Assembly: GCA_021234155.1 (NCBI GenBank)
Contig: JAJEKV010000104.1
Location: 2,055,900 to 2,119,899, forward strand
Direction of reading: 5' to 3'
Source of the DNA: Isoetes taiwanensis
Taxonomy: Eukaryota; Streptophyta; Lycopodiopsida; Isoetales; Isoetaceae
Length of the DNA: 64,000 nt
The translations under genes and the position numbers were made by a program. The notes under the pieces are model-generated. The model saw nothing but the letters and a program-made list of their open reading frames with translations. It searched no databases and was not told where the DNA came from. This document shows, one piece after another, positions 58,235 to 64,000 of the stretch (positions are counted from its first letter, which is position 1; each line of letters begins with the position of its first letter).

Positions 58235-59430
58235 CAAGAATCTTCGTGGATCTTAGAATTTCACGGAATCTATGGTAATTCACGAGAATCTAGGGAAATC
58301 TTCATAAGATCTTAGAGGATCTAAAGGAATCTCAAGAGAATCTTAGGGAATCTATGAGACTTAGAAGAGAATCTAGGGGAATCGTTATAGAATCTAAGAA
58401 AATCTAAGGAGAATCTACATAGAAGCTTGGGGAATCTAGAGGAATCTTGGGATAATGCATGGGAATCTAGAGGAATCTCAAGAGGATCTTAGGAAATCTA
58501 GGAGAATCTAAAGAGGATCTTTGGTAATCTATGGGAATCTAAGGGAATCTTCACAAAATCTTTGAGAATTTAAAGGAATCTTGATGGAATCTTAAAGAAT
58601 TTTGTTGAATCTTTGTAGAACCTAGGAGAATCTACTAGAGTAATCTTGGGATAACCTTTGGAAATCTAGGGGAACCTTTGTAGAACCTTACGAATCTAGG
58701 GAACCTTTGTAGCATCTTAGCTTAATCTAGGTGAATCTTTCGCACTGGGTGTGTTTTGTAGGGGAATCTTCATAAAATATTGGACAATCTAAGGGAATGC
58801 TTATGGAATCTTAGAGAATTTAAGGGAATATTGATGGAATCGCAAAGCGTCGAGGGGTATCTTTTTAGAGTCTTGAAGAGAATCTTCATTCGACTTGGAT
58901 TTGGCTTCTGGTCAAATTTGTATAGTCCCTCTTGAGAATCTAGTGAATCTTGGTGGAATCTCTCAGAATCTAGGGAATCTTCATAGAATCTAAGGAATGT
59001 AGGAGAATCTACATAGAAACTTGGGGAATCTAGAGGAATCTTAAGATAATATTTGAGAATCTAGGGGAATCTCAAGAGAATACTAGGGAATCTATGGAAT
59101 CCGAAGAGAATTTTTGAGAATCAAAGGGAATCTTCAAAAAATCTTTGAGAATCTAGAGGAATCTTGATGGAATCTTGGAGAATTTAGGGAATTTTCCTAG
59201 AATCTAACCTTAAGAATCTAGGGAATCTTTTTGGAATCTTAGGAGAATCTTTCACACTGAGTATTTTGCAGGGGAATTTTCATAAAATATTGGGCAATCT
59301 AAGGGAAGGTTTAGGAATCATCAAGGGTCTTGGGGAATATAAGGGAACATTGATGGAATCTCAAAGAATCTTGGGGAATCTTTTCAGAGTCTTAGAGACT
59401 CTAAGAGAATCTTTAAGAATCTTCATCGGA
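58235..59430. repeat. GAATCT-rich repeat array (segment C)
   Basis: Shorter and more diverged relative of the arrays at 15340 and 25140, with the same GCACTGGGTGTGTTTT phrase (about 58741) and the phrase TTCATTCGACTTGGATTTGG (about 58886). Non-coding. Confidence 0.87.
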
Positions 59431-59439
59431 TGGCTACGC

Positions 59440-60520
59440 ATTTGGCTTCTATTCGGATTTGTACAGTCCCTCATAGTACAAAAACTTGTATATATATTTC
59501 TCTATAAAATTCTGCAATCCAATGGCCTCAAAAAAATTTGAAACACCCCAAACGATGTTGAGATAGCAACCACATGGTAAAAACAATGACCTAATAGAAA
59601 ATTTCTGGGAAATTTACCAAAATAACCTTAATTGTTCACTTAATTCCCAAAATGCCATTGGTATTCTGAAATTCCCAAAATGCCCGTAATTTTTAAGTAT
59701 TTTCCAAACTAGCTTTTTGTATTTTAATGATCACCAAAAAACGCTGCTTTTATAATAGCTCGATCATTCTTTAAAAGGGAAGTGTTTCTCATAAATGACA
59801 ATAATTTGAAAAATAAATTTCAGAACATCTCATTATGACAAAAGTACACAATGGAAATGTCAAATAGGATTTCTGCAACCTAGATGGAGATAAAGCTTTG
59901 AACATTGTCGTCGAAAAAGAATAGCAACAACTGCATGACCACATAAAAATCCTAACATTTGCCACTCCAAGCACGAACATCTGTTAGACTCAATATTAAC
60001 CACAACCGATTGCAGGAACTTTGTACTTCAAATACAAGTGCATCAGAAGGAAGTATGCGCACAAAGCTTCTCCTTCAACGCGATTCTTACAAAGGCGTTG
60101 AGCTATGTTTATGGGTTTTGTTTTTAACGTTGAATATGAACCATTGATCTTCAGCATATCCCGAGCACCATACCAAATCAATGGCTAACATCTTTTTCCC
60201 AAAAAAATGCTTTGCCGCTTTCTAAGGTTAATTTCAAACATACAAACATTTAATTTCACCATTTATTAAATTTAGAACCTTTGCATATGACCATGATGTT
60301 CACATCAAAACCTTTGTACATCATCAACTCCCACTTATTCACATTCGAATACAACAGATTACAGCATGTAAAAGGGATCACACAAAAACATATGTACAAG
60401 CTTCTAGAACGTCCCGATTGGCTGACAGCTAGGAGCCAAGATCTGCTGGGAGCCAAGAACAAACGCAGAAACGCTATATGAAGATCACAGCCTTGAATTT
60501 AGCAAAAGTAAACCCAAAGC
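59440..60520. other. No gene recognised
   Basis: AT-rich DNA with open frames of at most about 70 codons. I searched by eye for the missing third exon of the USP gene (glycine-rich ATP-binding part) on the minus strand and did not find it. Confidence 0.45.
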
Positions 60521-61925
60521 AATTACTTGTTTTTCCCTAGCTTGAAGCTCCAGCAGTGCGATTACTTCCGGATCTGATTCCACGCCATATCCGGCCATAA
60601 CTTTTCCTAGCTTGAAGCTCCAGCAGTGCGATTATTTCGGATCTGATTCCATGCCATATCCGACCATAACGTGTTTATCTCCCATGTCGCATATGGGAAT
60701 CAGGGCTGCAAAGAACAGAACATTTGAACAATCAACAGCAACATTTTACAGCAAAAGGAAGAAAGACGGCAAAGCAATTCTTACGAGATCTGTTAGCTTC
60801 CCAAAGGGCAGATTTTTCATCCTCAAGATCACTCTTTACCACATGCACAATAATAACATGATCCCCTGCTTTTGCCACATTCTCTAAGGCCCATCTTAGA
60901 GCATGTTTGCTGCTTGGTGAGAAATAGATGGCCACACCGAAGGTTCTTTGCGCCATAGCCGCTCTTTTTCTCCAAATCCGGCACTTGAAAATAAAATTTT
61001 ATGCACTATTTCAAACCTAACAGAGACTAATTTCGCAGATCCAAGCCCTAAATCGGAATGTATTTCAAGAGCCCCAAGGCTTTGAAAGATTCAGAGGATC
61101 TGACCTCAAGGCAGGCACTCCAACGGGGCGGCAGAAGCTGTTGCAAAGCTCGAATTCCAATGAAACAATGGAGAAATGGAATAATGTCTTAACGAAGAAT
61201 ACCGTTTCCATTTTCCATTACCGATTCTCATCTCTATAACTAGCAGATGCTTCTGCTCTCCTTGCCCCTGCCCCAGCCCCCCTTCCGAAACTTGCCTGAT
61301 CACAAATCTATGCTGAAAAAAAATCATGCTACCTACAAAAAAAAAGGGAAAAAAAAAACAAGGCATCAGCATGAAGTCTATGCTGCTACAAGTATTCCTG
61401 GCTGGAGGATTCCAACCTCCAGGCCGGCTGTGACGGCCTCGCTAGAGCCCCACAATATCATCCCTTACCTCCGCTTCACCAAATGATGGCTTCACCAAAG
61501 CTCACCGAATCATGGCTTCACCGAATCTGTTGACCCCAAAACCCACGCTGCAAATAGAAAGCAACGTCACATCTTATCCATGCCCTAGTCCGGCTCCAAA
61601 GAAAACATAAAATACCTTTCTTCTTTCTAACCATGGCAAAAAAAAATCCATCCAAAAACACACCAAAATAGAAAAGGTGACCTCTAAATGAAATTAAGCT
61701 GCTCGAACATGCTAAAATATATGGGGCATACAATACATCCCAAGAATCATAGTCCACACCATTGCGAGAAGCTCCTCCCCCAATCCCAAACTCAAACATT
61801 GGAAGTTTATAGCATTGGAATGACATGCTTATACACCGTAAAGAATTTGAAAATACTAAGTGCGTTTTGAAAATTAAGCCAAGAATTAAGGTCATTTTGG
61901 TAAATTTCTCAAAACATTTTGAGAG
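59591..61925. repeat. Imperfect inverted repeats flanking the USP region
   Basis: 59591-59656 is the imperfect reverse complement of 61861-61925; they share AATTAAGG-ATTTTGGTAAATTTC. They enclose the USP exons. They may be ends of one element or two copies of a short repeat in opposite orientation. Inside, 61260-61860 holds nothing recognisable. Confidence 0.6.
60527..60956 (-). pseudogene. Universal stress protein gene, first two exons
   Basis: Exon 1 (60956-60785) starts at ATG with MAQRTFGVAIYFSPSSKHAL, then RWALENVAKAGDHVIIVHVV and KSALWEANRS, and ends at GTAAGA: the N-terminal half of a plant USP domain. Exon 2 starts at 60705 after TTTGCAG and reads PLIPICDMGDKHVMVGYG. Within it a 69-71 bp segment is duplicated (60602-60670 and 60531-60601). 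The first-read copy has lost a base (GATCCGAAATAA), giving a stop; the other reads DPEVIALLELQAREKQ before GTAATT. The C-terminal exon was not found. Likely a broken copy, or an incomplete gene whose last exon is elsewhere. Confidence 0.8.
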
Positions 61926-62107
61926 CGTGGATTGTGTATTTGAACAAAGAAACTCACAACCATTGATTGACCACTTGAGTATGCAAGATTTCAAGTTACG
62001 TATACTAAACTAATAAGAATTGCATTGCCCATTATAGAACCATTCACATGTCTCTATTTCATGATCTAGAGGTGATGAAAAAGCCATAAGAAAACTTAAA
62101 ATTGGAC

Positions 62108-62440
62108 CTAATACCCCAAGTTGGGGGCAAGGGGGTATTCGACTTGTGGAATAAGCAAGGGGTATTCGACTTGTGGGATAAGCAAGAGGGTATTCAACTT
62201 GCACAATACATGCCTTAGTTTAGACGAGCCCAATAATACCCCCTTGGGTATTCGACTTGTGTAATGCAGATGTGAGTTTAGGGATAGGAGGTCCAGCGAA
62301 GGAGAAATGGGAGGTATTTGAACTTGCCTAATATCAACCCAAAATTGGGGGTATTCGACTTGTAGAATAATTGTGCACGCCGAAACGCCGAAACCACGAG
62401 TCTAATACCCCTATTCCACGAGTCTAATACCCCGTGGAAT
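62108..62440. repeat. GGGTATTCG motif cluster next to the ABCC gene
   Basis: Same inverted layout as 17690-18040. It includes GAGCCCAATAATACCCCC (62226), which has three bases more than the versions at 17828 and 27636 at the very site where the giant element is inserted. Confidence 0.8.
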
Positions 62441-62459
62441 CCAAGTCCAAATTGGGAGC

Positions 62460-63011
62460 CAATAAATGCACCTTAAAAACAATGACTGAATAGAAATTTT
62501 TTTGAGAACGTGGATTGTGTATTTGAACAAAGAATAATGTAAAGAATACCATGGTAAAAAAGAAGTGCATGCTCAGGTAGGCATCTCCTATTATCAGAAA
62601 GAATCGGGTGAAAGCTTTTATAAAGGAGCGGTGAAGCGGCTATCATACTCGCTGTTCTCTGTGTATCTGTTTAACATCAAACCAATTTGATTTTCTACGA
62701 TGACGCATTTGATAATAGCAGCTGGACATCAACTTCATTCGCTTCAACCACTCGAACCAGCTTCAACAATTTGGCCCACTTTAAAAATGCTCCAAGGGAA
62801 GAAGGTATATAGCTTTCACTTTCAGGACGCTGCTCGATCCGTTCTATAAGCCACCCAAGCCGGCGAGGCAAGGCACAAGGCTAAGTATCTGTTGAAACAA
62901 ATTTAAGTGTTTCGTGCCACAAGTATGCCTCTGCTATCATGCAGACAAAAGAATAATTTTTAAGCCAACAGCACAGAACTGTTGAAAGAGATGAGTCAGA
63001 TTTTGTGGACT
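62460..63011 (-). other. ABCC gene 3' untranslated/downstream flank
   Basis: DNA directly downstream of the ABCC stop. It is the apparent source of five further copies (about 14284, 18060, 24115, 27870 and 57230). No coding frame of note. Confidence 0.6.
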
Positions 63012-63970
63012 TCAGGAGCCTGCACCAGATCTTGCAGCATATTCATGAACAAGCTGTGCAAATAACGATTTCGAATCCTCCAATAATTTTGCAGGTGCAT
63101 CATACTCTTTCACCATCCCTGTTTTACAAAATTCACATCACCCATGTTAATGAACTCCATTCTCTGATTACAACACTATCAAAAGTGGTAGTAGAGAACA
63201 CAGTAGATAACATACCATTATCCATGACTATAACTTTGTCACTGTTCATGACAGAAGGTATTCTATGTGCGATGCTAATAACTGTTGAGCTAGAGAACTC
63301 TTCCTGCATTACTCTCTGAAGTATGACTTCTGTCTGTGCATCAATAGATGCAGTGGCCTCATCAAGGAATAGTATACGGCCGCGCTTTTAGCAATGCTCT
63401 GGCAAGACAAAAAAGCTGTTTTTGTCCAACACTCCAGTTATCACCATTATCAAGAACTGTAGAGCAATCATATATCATTTCAAAGCACAGAAAGAGGGAA
63501 AAACTAGAAAACTGCAAAATGTACCTGGGGAATCAAGTTTTCCAGCCTTCTCACGAATACTATCACCCAGCTGGGATTTATCAATAGCCTGTAGTAAGGA
63601 AAGGTCAAGTAATGGACTGATTCAGTGACGAACAAATGCATCTTTGTGATCAACTTGCACCTACCTCCCAAATTTCTTCATCAGTATGTTGCCCAAGTGG
63701 GTCAATATTGTTCCTTATGTTGCCTTCAAACAGTATTGGCTCCTGTGGGATGATGCCGAACTTGGATCTGAGGTCTGCGAGCCCCAACTTAGTGATTTCA
63801 ATGCCATCAATTATTACTTTTCCACCAGATGGTTCCACTAAACGAAATATTGCTTGTAATAAGGTTGACTTTCCACTTCCTGTCCGACCAACAATTCCAA
63901 TCTTTTTGCCTCCCTTTATCTTGAGGGTTATGCCTTTTAGAACCAGTGGAGTATTAGGACGGTAGCGAAG
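63012..63970 (-). CDS. ABCC (MRP-type) transporter, C-terminal nucleotide-binding domain; 5' end outside window
   Basis: Membrane ATP-driven exporter family. Four exons with GT-AG borders: 63970-63665 ([13 protein letters not shown], Walker [11 protein letters not shown]-loop FGIIPQEP), 63588-63525 ([20 protein letters not shown]), 63456-63216 (signature WSVGQKQL, Walker [14 protein letters not shown]-loop IAHRIPSV), 63118-63012 ([13 protein letters not shown], ending SGAGS and a stop). Exon phases agree only if one base near 63385 is removed: an extra G breaks the frame between LLK and RGRILFLDE. Given the noise in this assembly it may be a sequence error. Upstream exons, including both membrane domains, lie beyond the window. 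Confidence 0.9.
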
Positions 63971-64000
63971 CTGCACATTTTAACAAGTTACTATTTTGTG

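Overview
The window is nuclear DNA of a land plant and is almost entirely transposable-element (TE) sequence. Plant evidence: a plant-type LINE with an RT zinc-binding tail, plant-style intron-rich genes for an ABCC (MRP-type) transporter and a universal stress protein (USP), GT-AG introns and low GC. The TE families present (DUF7869-like, an SDGC/HGKG DDE-like family, pogo, a Helitron with AT-hooks) make me favour a seed-free plant such as a fern or lycophyte. That placement is an impression, not a proof.

Layout. 1-6558: a LINE split by a 3,428-bp terminal-inverted-repeat (TIR) element (460-3887) with perfect 25-bp TIRs and a 4-bp target duplication. 6559-9437: no recognisable gene. About 9465-13820: a pogo/Tigger-like element with a broken transposase, a small spliced accessory gene and a spliced antisense gene. 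13822-33504: a direct tandem duplication (about 9.8 kb per unit). Each unit holds an ABCC 3'-end fragment, a GAATCT-rich array, an ABCC membrane-domain fragment and a Helitron truncated after its Rep domain. 33505-56938: a 23.4-kb TIR element that splits a repeat unit. 56939-59440: a chimeric segment related to the duplicated unit but carrying a USP fragment. 60527-60956: an incomplete USP gene between imperfect inverted repeats. 63012-64000: the 3' end of an ABCC transporter gene, the likely source of the ABCC fragments.

The most interesting part is the 23.4-kb element. Its left part encodes a DUF7869-type transposase-like protein (minus strand). Its right part encodes a degraded protein with a ParB/sulfiredoxin-like segment followed by a DNA N6-adenine/N4-cytosine methyltransferase-like segment (plus strand). 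Both parts are studded with one palindrome, core TATAAATTTATA: 18 perfect cores plus 6 near matches by eye, none seen elsewhere in the window. Five copies form a regular 28-29 bp array in an intron of the ParB/methyltransferase gene. A TE-borne ParB-like protein next to clustered palindromes resembles a ParB-parS layout, possibly with methylation of the sites. This is inference.

The middle of the element carries two further palindrome families in separate blocks: ATGTACAT (38.8-48.2 kb, around an SDGC/HGKG transposase) and AAATTGGGCG-N2-CGCCCAATTT (48.5-51.8 kb). The 3.4-kb element has a fourth family, hairpins of the type TTTCTCGACTC/GAGTCGAGAAA. So each large DNA element here seems to have its own private palindrome family.

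Most coding regions carry frameshifts or stops. Many are single-base indels, and the two duplicated units differ mainly by small indels, so part of this may be unpolished long-read error rather than biology.
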